From assembly GCF_040954835.1 (NCBI RefSeq), contig NC_090718.1, positions 15,329,532 to 15,393,531 on the forward strand: DNA of 64,000 nt. The letters are read 5' to 3'. The DNA is from Lepisosteus oculatus (taxonomy: Eukaryota > Chordata > Actinopteri > Semionotiformes > Lepisosteidae). The translations under genes and the position numbers were made by a program. Shown one piece after another: positions 12,401 through 23,170 of this stretch (within the stretch, counting starts at the first letter, position 1; every line of letters begins with the position of its first letter). A model generated the notes under the pieces. That model worked only from the letters and a program-made list of their open reading frames with translations, did no database searches and was not told the DNA's origin.

Positions 12401-15400
12401 CGGCACAGGAGCGCTCCCGGCCCCGGGACGGCGGGGACGCGGACTCGGGCGCGTGTCCGGTGGCGCTCACACGCACCGCGGCCCGACCAGGGCAGAGGCG
12501 AGGGGCTGGTCCTCAGCTCCGCACCCACGCGCAGTCTGCTCCAGGCGGGAGAGTGGGGACACTGCACCCCTCCGGCACGCCGCTGAGCCCTCGCACGGGC
12601 GCGAGTCCGCCCGCCTCCCGGGTCCGGCCCTGTGAGCGGGGGTCCCTGTTCTCGGCAGAGCGCCGCTGAGGCGGGACCCCTGCCAGCTGGCCAGGCGGGG
12701 GACCCCTTGACGGGGGCACGGCAGGCCCACTCAGTACTGTTACTGTTACTCATTTTCTTTTCCACCTTCTGGCATCTGTTTTACCACCATGACTGAAAGG
12801 GCCAATTCCGATTGAGCTTCCATCCTCAGAGCCGGGATGCCGCTGGTTCCTGGTGGGTGACGCAGCAGGCTGGAGCCCCTCACCCGCTCCAGGGACACAG
12901 GGAGCCAGGCGGGATGGAAGAGCTGCTCCTGTTGCTGCCATATAACCCTGCAGCTGGCCGCCCACTGGAGCCCAGCAGTGTGAGCCTGGCCAGTACCTGG
13001 AGGGGAGACTCCTGGGAGAGCTGAGGCTGCTGCTGGAAGAGGTGTCAGTGGGGCAGTAGGGGTCGCTCACCCTGCGGTCTGTGTGGGTCCTAATGCCCCA
13101 GTATAGTGATGGGGACACTGTACTGTAAACAGGCGCCGTCCTTTAGATGAGACATAAAACTGAGGTCCTGACTCTCTGAGGTCATTAACAATCCCGGGGT
13201 GTTTCTCGAGAAGAGTAGGGGTGTTACCCCAGTGTCCTGGTCAAATCTCCTCCTGGCCTTTACCCATCATGGCCTCCTAATAACCCCCGTCTCTGAACTG
13301 GCCTCATCACTCTGCTCTCCTCCCCACTGAGAGCTGGTGTGGGGGGAGAGGACTGGAGCATCATCCAGGTGGGGCTGGATTGATCAGTCCCAGTCCTGTC
13401 CTGAGCGGACTCGGATCGAGGCTGGCCCCGGGATCACAGAGTGACGCACAACCCCCTGTTGCTCCTGCTCCTCGGACAGCAGCAGTTGAGCCCGTGCCAG
13501 GCGTGCACCAGGACTCTGGGACAAAACCAGCGCCGGGCGGCGAATGTTTCCACGCTGCCTGCTCTGAGCGCACGCAGGCGTGCCGCTGAAAAGCCCGCTT
13601 GTGAGGGCTTGTGAGGGCTTGTGAGGGCTTGTGAGGCCTTCAGCGGGGCATCACAAACACCTGGAACGGGTCAAACGGCTGCTCAGCGGGAGTCGTCAGT
13701 CCCTGCGCGAACGGAGGCCGGGGTCGCTAAGCACTGAGCACGCCGACGAGGCCTACAGCTGGGAGCTGATGTAAGACGATCTGTAATCCCGTATTCAGGG
13801 CACACAAACGTTCCAGATGTTACTGCCCAGAAACCGTGGATTTATCCTGCCGGGCAGAAACCCTTCACTTCCCAGGCCAGATCACACACAGGAGACGGAC
13901 AGGGGCCAGCTGCAGGCAGGAGCCCGAGCCCCCCTCTCTTAGCGATCGAAGATCCGGGTCCTCGGACAGCCGATCTCACCCCAAGGCCTGGCAGATTCGC
14001 GCCACACGGGGACCAGGGGAGCCTCCAGGGCGGCGCTCTTGCAGAAAAGCGTGACTTCTGGTCTCGCAGCTGGGCACGGGTTGATCCACTCTCCGCGTCC
14101 TGAGCGCTGGCTTCCAGCCCCTCCCTCCGCCGGCGTCCGACGTCTCCCTCTCGCCCGGAACGGTGCAGCTGCCAGACATCCCCTCAGCGGGCCCCTGGGG
14201 GCGTTATTTCACCTGAAGCTGTCTTGGGCTTCCCGTCACTCAGACACGCCGAACACCGCCACGCTTCCCAGCCTGACTCCAGCTGAACCCTGGGAGGGCC
14301 AACTCCACCCCCCGACGCCAAGGGAGACGGCCGAGCTGGGGATGGGGGGACCCCGATAGGGGGGGTAATAATAATTATAATAATTCATAATTGCTTACAC
14401 TTATATAGCACTTTTCTGGAGACTCCACTCAAAGCTCTTTACAGGTCATGGGGATCCCCTCCACCCCCACCAGTGTGCGGCCCCACCTTGGTGATGCTCC
14501 AGTCCGCTCCCCACACACCAGCTCTCAGTGGGGAGGAGAGCAGAGTGATGAGGCCAGTTCAGAGATGGGGATTATTAGGAGGCCATGATGGGTAAAGACC
14601 AGGAGGAGATTTGACCAGGACACTGGGGTAACACCCCTACTCTTCTCGAGAAACACCCCGGGATTGTTAATGACCTCAGAGGGTCAGGACTCTGTTTTAC
14701 GTCTCATCCGAAAGGACGGTGCCTTTTTACAGTGTAGTGTCCCCGTCACTATATTGGGGCATTAGGACCCACATGGTCCACAGGGTGAGCGACCCCTGCT
14801 GACCCACTAACACCTCTTCCAGCAGCAGCCTCAGCTTTCCCAGGAGTCTCCCCTCCAGGTACTGGCCAGGCTCTCACTGCTGAGCTCCAGGGGGGCTGCC
14901 AGCTGGGAGCTGTGGGGTGATAGGGCTGCTGGCTGCCAAAGGTCACCAAATTGGAGATAGCCGCCCCGGACTCGGAAGTGACTGAGTTGGGGATGGGAGA
15001 CTCCAAGAACGGAGATGGCCAAGTTGAGGATGGGGAACCCCGCGAGTTGACTCCTCCCAGTTACCTGTGCCCCCCGGGTTAGAGTTAGGGGGAACGCTGT
15101 GCAGACTGACTCCCCTCCACAGGCCTCAGAGACTGGGGCGCAGGGGGCCAGTGTACAGAAGAGGCGCTGGGGTGCCCCTGCCGGCCCACTGAGAGGTGAG
15201 ACCGGGCCAGACGGCTCGCAGGACACCCAGGTGTGCTTCTGCCCTCACAGACCCGTGTGACCGCGGGATGACAGGCGCAGACGAAGCCCCGGCTCTGCCC
15301 ACCGGCAGCAGCGAGACAGCACCCTGCGCGCACATCCGCACTCCCTCGGTTTAAAAAGCGTCTGCTCACGCAGTTGCGTCACCTTCAAAGCCGGTTACCA

Positions 15401-15695
15401 GAGTAAGTGTGGGGGTACAAAACCACACAAAGGGGGGGGGTCCCGGTCCGTCCTGACCCTACCCCTCCTGCACGGACCCCCCCACAAAACCCACGCCCGT
15501 GACAGACCCCTCCTGCAGGCGCAGCCGGGAAACACGCGATGTGTTTTTAACGGATTTTATAGTAACGTGATCGCACCGGCGCCACTACTTCATGAACTGA
15601 GCCAGGCGGATGGTTCCGGCCAGGGAAAACGGTACCTCATTGAAACCTTCCTGAAGCACATCCAGCAGATTCCCGCGGGACAGCGACGCGATCAT
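7201..15695 (-). CDS. DIXDC1: DIXDC1 (Dixin/Ccd1), N-terminal part, 5 exons, runs off left edge
   Basis: Dixin is a cytoplasmic Wnt-pathway and actin-associated protein with an N-terminal calponin-homology (CH) domain, coiled coil and C-terminal DIX domain. Coding exons, all bounded by AG/GT, are 15695-15636, 11535-11406, 11310-11185, 10615-10363 and 7320-7201; phases chain without a break and give about 229 residues. Exon 1 encodes MIASLSRGNLLDVLQEGFNE, close to the human start. Exons 2-4 encode the CH domain (residues about 21-127; QAYVSWVNSQL, PVQDLRRDLRDGVVLAHL, KVLQFVASKRIRMHQTSA, MRLILALAAHFKP). Exon 5 has VDEEIENPSWSVRALVQQYE, a strong match to human DIXDC1. The coiled coil and DIX domain are not in view, so bases 1-7200 are read as intron 5. 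I chose this start by similarity; the frame is open further upstream. Intron 3 and intron 5 carry minisatellites. The assignment is firm; it relies on remembered human sequence. Confidence 0.95.
8838..9546 (+). mobile_element. hAT transposon relic with 8-bp target-site duplication
   Basis: TACTAGAA occurs at 8830-8837 and again at 9547-9554, a perfect 8-bp duplication as hAT elements make. The ends are inverted (ggtgctcaaactg on the left, agtttgagaaccactg on the right). At 9050-9190 the plus strand reads CTDGARVMTSRHSGVVARIR and then CSIHREALAVKKMPDDLKP, which is the transposase core of ZBED5/SCAND3-like hATs. An in-frame stop precedes it and most of the transposase is missing, so it is dead. 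A LINE 3' tail with an ATT microsatellite sits in its right part. Confidence 0.88.
9300..9402 (+). mobile_element. L2-like LINE/SINE 3' tail with (ATT)n
   Basis: The stretch aaaggcgctatataaaatca followed by an ATT run of about 13 units is the usual 3' end of L2-type non-LTR elements in fishes. It lies inside the hAT relic, so it either inserted there or was carried by it. Confidence 0.6.
10051..10164 (-). mobile_element. SINE3 family, 3' tail fragment
   Basis: The reverse complement carries the shared 3' end of the family: tgtaaagcgctttgagggga, gtccagaaaagggctatata and an ATT-rich tail. Only about 110 bp remain, next to DIXDC1 exon 4. Confidence 0.75.
10632..11015. repeat. VNTR in DIXDC1 intron 3, rich in CAGCTG E-boxes
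   Basis: Composite units made of two sub-blocks, cagctgttacagcacagagc (often doubled) and cagcgtcagaccagcacag, repeat over about 380 bp with few changes. Each first sub-block contains a CAGCTG palindrome, so about ten E-boxes are present. The array begins 17 bp upstream of the exon 4 acceptor on the sense strand. Confidence 0.9.
11894..12036. mobile_element. Palindromic Tc1/mariner-type MITE
   Basis: A 143-bp element whose ends are inverted copies (cagtggtgctagaaagtttg at both ends on opposite strands, match extending about 40 bp), flanked by TA. It has no coding capacity. Near-perfect arms suggest recent insertion. It lies in DIXDC1 intron 1. Confidence 0.92.
12928..13380 (+). mobile_element. 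SINE3 copy (5S rRNA-derived), 3'-truncated
   Basis: The head, from 12955 on, reads gagcccagcagtgtgagcct and ccagtacctggaggggagac, which aligns with the internal promoter region of 5S rRNA. The body (tgtgtgggtcctaatgcccc, gtaggggtgttaccccagtg) matches the other copies in this window. It stops at catcatccaggtggggctg, before the tail. Confidence 0.85.
14366..14933 (-). mobile_element. SINE3 copy (5S rRNA-derived), near full length
   Basis: On the minus strand it starts gccagcagccctatcacccc, continues with the 5S-like C box (ccagtacctggaggggagac), the shared body, then gtaaagagctttgagtggag, gctatataagtgtaagcaat and an ATT-rich tail. Length about 565 bp. It defines the full unit for this window together with the 62.8-kb copy. 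Confidence 0.88.
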
Positions 15696-15699
15696 CCCG

Positions 15700-16060
15700 G
15701 CGCGGTGCCCCGGGCTGCTTTCGGGAAAACGTGCGGACCCCGGGAGAGTTTGCGACGGCTGCGCCGGACACAAAGGAGAGGCTCCAAACAGCCCGTCCCC
15801 TCTCTTACTGCCCCATCTGTGCGGCGGCGCAGCCCCGCTACGCGAAACAGGATACGGGGCTGGCGCGGGGGCGCGCACCGAGCGTGCCCGGCTGCTGCTG
15901 CTGCTGCTGCTGCTGCTGCGAGGCCGAGCCCGCGTCGTCATGGCGACGCCCCGGCCGGCCGGCGCGGGCGCGCGCGCGCGCTCTCGCTCGCTCGCTGGGT
16001 CTGATTGCTGTGCGGTTTCTGAGCTGAAGGGCCACTGAAGTCATTAGGCAGGAGGGTGAA
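15700..16060 (-). promoter_or_regulatory. CpG-rich DIXDC1 promoter region
   Basis: The stretch upstream of DIXDC1 exon 1 is dense in CpG, with alternating GCGCGC and GC-box-like CCCGCC runs around 15940-15985. It has no evident TATA box. CpG density falls off beyond about 16060. This is the pattern of a CpG-island promoter; the transcription start cannot be fixed from sequence. Confidence 0.5.
15892..15918 (-). repeat. (CAG)9 trinucleotide tract in the DIXDC1 leader
   Basis: Nine pure CTG units on the plus strand, that is CAG on the DIXDC1 sense strand, lie about 200 bp upstream of the chosen start codon in a CpG-rich stretch (GCGCGCGC follows at about 15965). If the 5' UTR extends this far the tract is transcribed. 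The frame is open through it, where it would read as a serine or glutamine run, but that part has no similarity to human DIXDC1. Confidence 0.8.
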
Positions 16061-17064
16061 GGGTGGGTTTAAAAGCAGCCCAGGCTAATTTGAGAGGGAG
16101 CCATCTTCTGCATTCGCGGTTTGTTAACAGTTTCAAGATTGTTTAGACAGAATTTACCAAACACGTATCATTAAAAAAAAAAACCCCGGCTGGTACCCAA
16201 CATAATCGGATAGTAGTTCAGGCTGGCTGATGTTTTTGTATGACAGAGGCTGAAAATGAGAAGTCAGGCTCAGATAAGAAAGCAGCCCTAAAGCCCCCGA
16301 GCAGACTCTCCTGGGCTGTGCCAGGCTGCCCTCTTGTGCTGCAGAACAAGCTCACGGTTTGTCCTGAGCCCTGTCCCGGGCCGGGCCCTGTCCCACGGGC
16401 TTCTTACGGGCCTGGGGAAACGTCAGGGGGACGGAAAAGGAGCGCCGACACAGCCTGCTGACACGAGGCCTCGCTCGTGGTCTTGTGCAGCACAGATATG
16501 GCTCCCCCGCTCGCTTCCTCCTCGGGGTGCTCCTGAGGAAACGGCCCGCCCCAGGGCAGCGAGCGCGAATCCAGAGCTGAGCTGCTGTGAGCGGAGGGTC
16601 AGGAATCCTCTGCAGGACATCTGGAGACCGGCGAGCTCTGAGCTCCAGGGCTGAGTGCCGAGCCAGGCCGGGGTGTGGGATTACAGCTCCCAGGGACCCC
16701 GTCAGGCTGGCGAGTGAAGGACACGCTGTGCCCACGCTGGGCACCACTGCTCAGGCTCGAACCCATGCCGTCCGGGCCACAGGCCTCATCTGAAACCCCC
16801 CTCCCCGCTTCTTCAGCTCCCAGAACTGCCCCCCTCCCACCCTGAGACCCTGCGCGACCGTGGTGACCTCGAGCCCCAGTCCAGGCAGGAAAGCACGGGT
16901 TCGAGCCGACTTTAAAGGCTGCGCTTTGCGGGAAGCTCAGTGCCTCCAGTCCCCAGCCAGCGTGACTCCAATGGAAAAATCCAGCTGCCGACGGAAAATT
17001 TAAAAAGGAAAAACACACAGAAACTGTGACTGCTGTACGCCACACAGAGCACTGTCATCAGCAG

Positions 17065-17620
17065 AGCTCGGGGCAAACACTGCACACACTCGCACACACA
17101 AGTGCACACACACTGGCACGCACAAGTATACACACACGCACACACAAGTGCACACACATTCGCACACACAAGTGCACACACAAACACACACTCGCGCATA
17201 CACACGCACACAAGGGCACACACACACAAAAGTGCACACACACTCACACGCACACAAGTGCACACACACAAGTGCACATAACTGCTCTAACTTACTCAAA
17301 CGCACACATACTCGCACACACATAATCGCGCACACACAAGTGCACACACACTCACACATACACAGACGTGCACAGGTGCACACACCCTCATGCACATGCT
17401 CTTGCACGCACACAAACACACTCACGCACACACATACTCACACATACACGCGCGCCTGCAGAAATGTGCAAACACTCACACATGCACACGCACCGAGACA
17501 CGCGCGCTCAGCCATGTGTACACACACGTACAAACACCCACACACGCACGCAAAGATGCACACAGACACACAATCAAAAGCATGTACTGTACACATGCAT
17601 ACACACACTCTCACACACGC
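17065..17620. repeat. CA-rich cryptic simple repeat
   Basis: About 550 bp dominated by CA dinucleotides with interspersed ctcg, agtg and gca. Alternating purine-pyrimidine over this length favours Z-DNA. Open frames on either strand are artefacts (His/Thr or Cys/Val repeats). Confidence 0.9.
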
Positions 17621-17695
17621 ATGAGCTGCTCAGAATAAAACCACATCCTTCCTCCTTTCACCTAAATTCCTCCCCCCGCGCAGGTCTGACAGCAT

Positions 17696-17790
17696 CACTG
17701 CTCCACTGGAGACAGCCTGTCACCCACAGCTCCACTGGAGACAGCCTGTCACCCACTGCTCCACTGCTGACAGCCTGTCACCCACAGATC
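17696..17790. repeat. 29-bp tandem repeat, three copies
   Basis: Units of gacagcctgtcacccacagc with ctccactgga, three times with minor changes. Confidence 0.8.
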
Positions 17791-18689
17791 TCCTCGCCAG
17801 GCCACGCCTGTGTTCTCTCCTGAGCTTCACGACAGAACCCAACTCGCTCTGACACCGAGGGCGGAGCCAAAAAGCATCGCCGTCCATTATGGGGCAGCCA
17901 CCCCCCCAGTGAGCAACACACCCTGATGAGACCTGCTGACAGTGACTGCTGCTGTACAATCACAGAGGCAGGACAGCAGTGAGTCAATTCAACCACCAAC
18001 TGATCTTCCACTCGGAACGCATGTCTTCGTTTTTTAGTTTTGTGTTTTGACGCCACCTGGCGGTCAAATGCGATACCACCGCTGATTTGTTTATTGCTGT
18101 GTCAGATATGTAGACCTTTGTCAGCGAGACTTCCAGTCAACATTAAGACAACCACCAGCTCTGAACGTCCCAACGAGAAAGCAGTGAGGCTCCAGAAACT
18201 GTAACTCATCTAGATTTCACTGTGTCTAGATCATTTCTTCTGTTCTCATCCCGAAAAATGCGAATGGGCTTTTTACAAATGGAGAAGGACAGGGCGTCTC
18301 CTGAGAGCTCCTGGGCTAATCCTGGCTCAGGAGCGGCTCTCCTGAGACACAGGCGATTAGGGGACAGGTGGCTTTCACCACGGGGAGGCCTCAAGAATCA
18401 GAATGAATAAATAATCAATTAAAAATAAAGGACTCAATGACCCTGATGCACTACCATCGGTTTGAAAAATAACACATTAGATCAATTTATCATTCAAGAG
18501 GCACAAAATCTTTTGCCTCTCAAAGACCTACAGCCAAAGTAAAAAAATCCCCATTAACCAGATCTGTGCTTTGCTCCACACAATATCCACACAGCTATCC
18601 CTCTGGGGGGGAAAAAATGCATTACCTAAACGAGCTAGGTCTGTTGAGAATAAACTCTCCTACACAGCGCCAACCCCACCAGCAGACCT

Positions 18690-19240
18690 CACCCCTGAGG
18701 CCTGGCCTCTCTGCTGCTTGTCTGTACACAGAGGGGGCTGCAAGTGTGGAACAAGCTGCCCCATCATGAGGATACTTTGGCTTCATCCAAGAAACAGGCC
18801 AGATCATTTCATGTTCTTGAAAGGAACAGCAGTGAGGTGATTAAATAAAGAAGTCGCAAAGTCCCCAGCTCCTACACTGGCAGGCTGAAGGAACTGAAGC
18901 TGTTTTAGTCTGGAAGAGAGGAGGCTATGACAGCCCCTGATACAACCGTATTCAAATACCTCGAACGTCAAGCCAGCGGACCAGAGGGCCCAGGAGGAAA
19001 CTACAGGGAAGTGCATTTTAAACCGCAGACAGGGGGAGCTTCTTTACACAAAGAGCTGGCGGGAGTGTGGAACAAGCTGCCCAATCCGAGCTGTTGAACT
19101 CAATACCCTGGCTTCTTTCAAGAAATGGCTGGACGAGATCTGATCGATTAGCTGGTAACTACCAGCTAGTGGGTTTGACAGACAGAATGGCCGCCTCTCA
19201 TATGATTCACAACACTACAGACAGGCCGGCTGTTGGTGTC
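18690..19240 (+). mobile_element. Non-LTR retrotransposon 3' ORF relic (CR1/L2-like)
   Basis: Short coding traces on the plus strand in shifting frames, RLKELKLF, then TTVFKYLE, then FFTQR and VWNKLPN, resemble the C-terminal end of ORF2 in CR1/L2-type LINEs, where a VWNxLP motif closes the protein. Several stops and frame changes break it. Family assignment is tentative. Confidence 0.5.
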
Positions 19241-19439
19241 CAATAATTACAATAACAACTGTCCACTGCATTGATAAGCGTCTACCCCAGCTCCAACACT
19301 AAACCAAAGAAAAAATGCGACATGAGACCTTCACTCCTGAAGTAAACAAAGACATCTGCAATCCCCCCAAAAAAACACACTTTCCGTGTCTGTCCCACAC
19401 TGGCCGCGGCCGCGGGGCCCGTCCCCACGGGGTACTCAC

Positions 19440-19510
19440 CGAGCCCTCTGCGGGCGCGTTCGTGGTCATGGCTGGCCCCGTGCCCGGCTCGCGTTTCTGA
19501 GCGCCGGCCT
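19440..19510 (-). other. Candidate alternative 5' exon of DIXDC1
   Basis: On the minus strand a pyrimidine-rich acceptor (tgtttcttgcag) precedes 19510 and a consensus donor (GTGAGT) follows 19440. The 71-base exon holds an ATG at 19469 and encodes MTTNAPAEGS, ending in phase 0. DIXDC1 exon 1 also ends in phase 0, so this exon could splice directly to exon 2 and give a different N-terminus ahead of the same CH domain. It lies 3.8 kb upstream of exon 1. No similarity to a known protein is recognised; a chance pair of splice-like sites is possible. Confidence 0.3.
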
Positions 19511-21079
19511 CTGCAAGAAACAGCGCTTTCTGAGCGTCCTCTCTCTTCACCGCGTCCGGGTCCTGAGCTGGCGCTCAGGTGTCCAAATCCCGGATTAGTT
19601 ACTAATCTCCCTAAACTGGGATACTGTCACGTCTGGTCTCGGTTTAATAGGAGGAGCTGCGCTGTCGGTTTGATAGTCCGCATTGCCGACGTGCAGGAGA
19701 GTACCCTGCTCTACACTCGCCTTTTTGGAAACTTATACTCACATTTATCACGACTGCTAGACCAGATTTATTTGTGGATATACATGCGAGCGCACCCTGG
19801 CACACGAATCGGCGGCTTTTCTGCGTGTAACGCCGCTTCTGGGTTCAGTCCGGAAGAAAGCGGTAGTGGGTTTAATAGCGATGACTGAAATACTCGAGAG
19901 GTACAGCTACACCCGCGGCCACACGGCGGCAACTTGAACACAGGCGAGCGCCAGACCCGTAGGGAGAGAGGTTGTGCGCAGTCAGCTCCGCACAAACCCC
20001 GCAGGGATTGCGGAGTTTATAACACCGCACGATTTACTCACACATGCGGACAGGCACGCTTTCTTTCACCAGCCCTTTGGATTCTTCTTTTTAGAGCCTC
20101 GGTGGCTGTTCAAAACGTATCTTCGTTTGTTTTGTTTTTTTTCTTTTCAAAAAGGGGAAATTGTTATCCCGGCGCTGTCCTGTGGTGCAATTTTCAGCAA
20201 CGGGCGGCAGGTTTCTATGGTGACCAAGCCTGCAACACCAGGCGGCCGTGAGGAACTTGTGCAATTAAGCAGACACAGGCCGGCGAAAGAGCTCAGACAT
20301 CACCTCTGCATCGCTCTCTCCCCTGACGAAACGACGACACCGCCTTTGAAGGGCCACTGGGTCTGATGGACATAATAAGGGCGGGGGTGCGCTGTGCAAT
20401 GTGCCCTCGGTTTACAGATACTTTTTCCAGACCCAGGCCAGAGAAAAGTAGTTTCCCACCTGCGAAAAACCGAAGCAAGGGTCGATTCCTCGCCGGAAAG
20501 TGGGGCGAAAATAAGCCAAGAAGGAAAAGGAACGCTTGGACGGTTGAACCTCCTTCATGTGTGTGAGGAAGGAGCAGAGAGCGGTATGTTTGCACTGGAG
20601 ACGTTGTGTTAATTGCCTCTGCCTCGGCAACACCGTCCCCCGTCAGTCATGCCAATCCCAGCTCTTCGAATCCGAGTTTGTAAGCGGCGATACGGAGCGC
20701 GGGGGAACAAAAGACAGAGGAGGTGAGAAAGTGTCCTCGGGAAAGACCCGGCAAAGGGGTGTGAAAAGCTGAAATCTGCGCAGGACTGAGAGGTGTAAGA
20801 ACTCATCGAGGCCCGGTGGCGGCTGTGATTGAAGTAGAAGGATAACCCGGGCTTCTTTCTGGAGTAAAAGGGAGCAGATTTACTTATCCCCCTGCTGTCC
20901 GCACAGACGCAGCTCTCTCCCCGAGCCTATAAAAACAAGACCGCAGGAGTTCTTCAAGCCCTTGGACTTTACAAATCTCATCACGTACAGTACGCTACAC
21001 ATTGCGCACTAAATATATGAAGCCAGTTTTCTTATCCTCAAGTTCCCCGGTCTGTCGAGTCTTTCCTGCAACCAGTTCC

Positions 21080-21509
21080 TCACACTCCTATAGCTCTTTT
21101 CTGGACCCTCCACTCAGAGCTCTTTACAGGTCATGGGGATCCCCTCCACCCCCACCAGTGTGTACCCCCACCTGGATGATGCTCCAGTCCTCTCCCCACA
21201 CACCAGCTCTCAGTGGGGAGGAGAGCAGAGTGATGAGGCCAGTTCAGAGATGGGGATTATTAGGAAGTTAAGATGGGTAAAGACCAGGGATGGGTGCCTT
21301 TTTACAGTATAGTGTCCCCGTCACTATACTGGGGCATGAGGACCCACACAGACCACAGGGTGAGCGCCCCCTGCTGGCCCCACTGACACCTCTTCCAGCA
21401 GCAGCCTCAGCTCTCCCAGGAGTCTCCCATCCAGGTACTGGTCAGGCTCACACTGCTGAGCTCCAGTGGGGCTGCCAGCTGGGAGCTGCAGGGTGATATA
21501 GGTGCTGGC
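21080..21509 (-). mobile_element. SINE3 copy (5S rRNA-derived), internally deleted
   Basis: Both the 5S-like head (21400-21509 on the minus strand) and the 3' end (21080-21140) are present, but about 130 bp of the body around 21290 is missing compared with the full copies at 14.4 and 62.8 kb. Confidence 0.85.
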
Positions 21510-22401
21510 AAGATATATCAACATATTAATGTCCAAAGTAGCAGAGCAGACACTTTTAGGAGAAGAAAAATGTAACTCAAGGCTGTTGACATTTTATAGC
21601 ATTTTATAGTATTTTATAGCAAAGAAACACATACAAATCATTTAAAAAATAATTAAAAATTAAAGCACAGTGACATTCTTCTATTGTAATCATTCTGTTG
21701 GGTCTTTCGGCGGTGCAAAAAGACCACTGTACTCAAACACTGCCCTTCCTTTTATTAACAATTACACAAAATCCCCTGATCTATTTACACAATTTCAAAC
21801 AGAAACAATTGTAGAAGTTAAACTTTTTAACTTGAAACAGACTGACGGATATTTCTGATAAAAGACCTTGAAGCTGGTGTCTCCTCCAGTCTGGACTGGG
21901 CTCTAAATTTCTTGTCTTCCATCCCAGTGGAGCGATTTTAATGCTGTAAAGGCAACCTAGATGAGTCCTTGTTCATTTTCCAAGCACACTCAGGCACGAA
22001 ACTGTCTTTATGTTATTTTGGAATGAGCCTCACAGATACTGGGTAGTCCATGAAGCAGCACACAAGCAACACAAGCTGCCTCTCCAGAAAGACACAACCA
22101 CCAACCAAAGACTGTTTTTAACCTTGATTTGATTAGTGACAGGAAGGGAACTGACTGAACTCAACCGGCACTTTTTAGAACTTTGACTTCATGGCTGGTC
22201 GACGTGTTCCAACCCCCCACAACTCTTTGTGTAAACGACGGCCTTCTGTTCTCCGAATTACAATATGCAGCAGTATTCTATTAGGCCTTCAATGTCATGA
22301 CAGCTGACTTCTTGTTTAGTTTTAAATCTGTGTTGCAGTAATAAGAATGCGATCATGTTAAATAGGTGGGATCACCACTACGTACTGTACAAACTTCCAG
22401 C

Positions 22402-22407
22402 TTTATT
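22402..22407 (-). promoter_or_regulatory. Candidate poly(A) signal of C11orf52
   Basis: AATAAA on the minus strand, 760 bp downstream of the C11orf52 stop codon. It is the first canonical hexamer I noted on that side; a nearer variant signal could be used instead. Confidence 0.35.
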
Positions 22408-23170
22408 AAGTGGACCCAAATTTCCGGCTCACTCGGGCCTCAGCACGCCAGATGAAGCATGGGAGCCCTTTAGCTCTTGTTTCTGGCACCAGTCTCCTGC
22501 CAGTCCGGTTCTGCCCCACTGCCCCAGTCCCGCATGGACCCCCCCCGCCCCAACAGGAGGCAGTATCCTGACTCCAAGAGTCAGCATACGGCCAGCTGTT
22601 GTGTGTCCCAGAGGGGTGCGTCTCCACGTCAGCCCCCTGCCTGCGTCACGCCTGCCACCCTCTCCGTCAGGCAGGTGTCCTCAAAGCACCGCGACCCGTC
22701 TGCCGGGCCTCAGAGCGCGGCACGCGACACACTCCACTGCGCTGTACCAAGAGCGTGAGGACAGAGGGCAGAGACGCAGTCTGCCAGCAGCGAAACGGAG
22801 ATCGGCTGTCCGCTCCTGCTCGCGAGGCTGGACAAGATCCTCACCCAGCCACCCGCAATCGGACGAGCACGACGGGCCCGGTGGCCTCCCTCCGTGTCCG
22901 TGTGCTTCAGCTCACCTGCAAGGGCTGCCTGGCTCGGACCCACTCGGCGCCTCCCAAGGGCCCCTGGACTCCCCGCCCCAGCTGCAGGCCGATCGGAGGA
23001 GGACCCTGCGGGCACGAGCGCCTCTGCCCGGATCAGGGCTGCGCTCCCCTCCACCACCACCGGGGGGAGCTGGAGCAGGCGACAATCACGGCGCGGCGCA
23101 GCGGGAGCCCGGAGAGGCCTGGCCTGGCGCGCACAGCCGGGGGAAAGTGGGAGCTGGGACGGCCTGGGCG

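Larger units (their letters stand above)
11536..15635. other. DIXDC1 intron 1
   Basis: About 4.1 kb between exons 1 and 2. It contains the MITE at 11.9 kb, two SINE3 copies (12.9-13.4 and 14.4-14.9 kb) and a short 11-bp tandem repeat (ggcttgtgagg, 13588-13635). The rest is GC-rich unique sequence; open frames in it match nothing I recognise. Confidence 0.6.
15941..23170. other. DIXDC1-C11orf52 intergenic region
   Basis: No gene is recognised apart from the candidate exon at 19.4 kb. It holds the CA-rich repeat (17.1-17.6 kb), LINE relic (18.7-19.2 kb) and a SINE3 copy (21.1-21.5 kb). The stretch 19.4-20.9 kb is fairly CpG-rich and could hold a second promoter; 21.5-22.4 kb is AT-rich with nothing recognisable. 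Confidence 0.55.

Noticed and set aside
17065-17620. His/Thr-rich or Cys/Val-rich protein
   Set aside because: Translation of a CA-rich simple repeat; no start context, splice sites or similarity.
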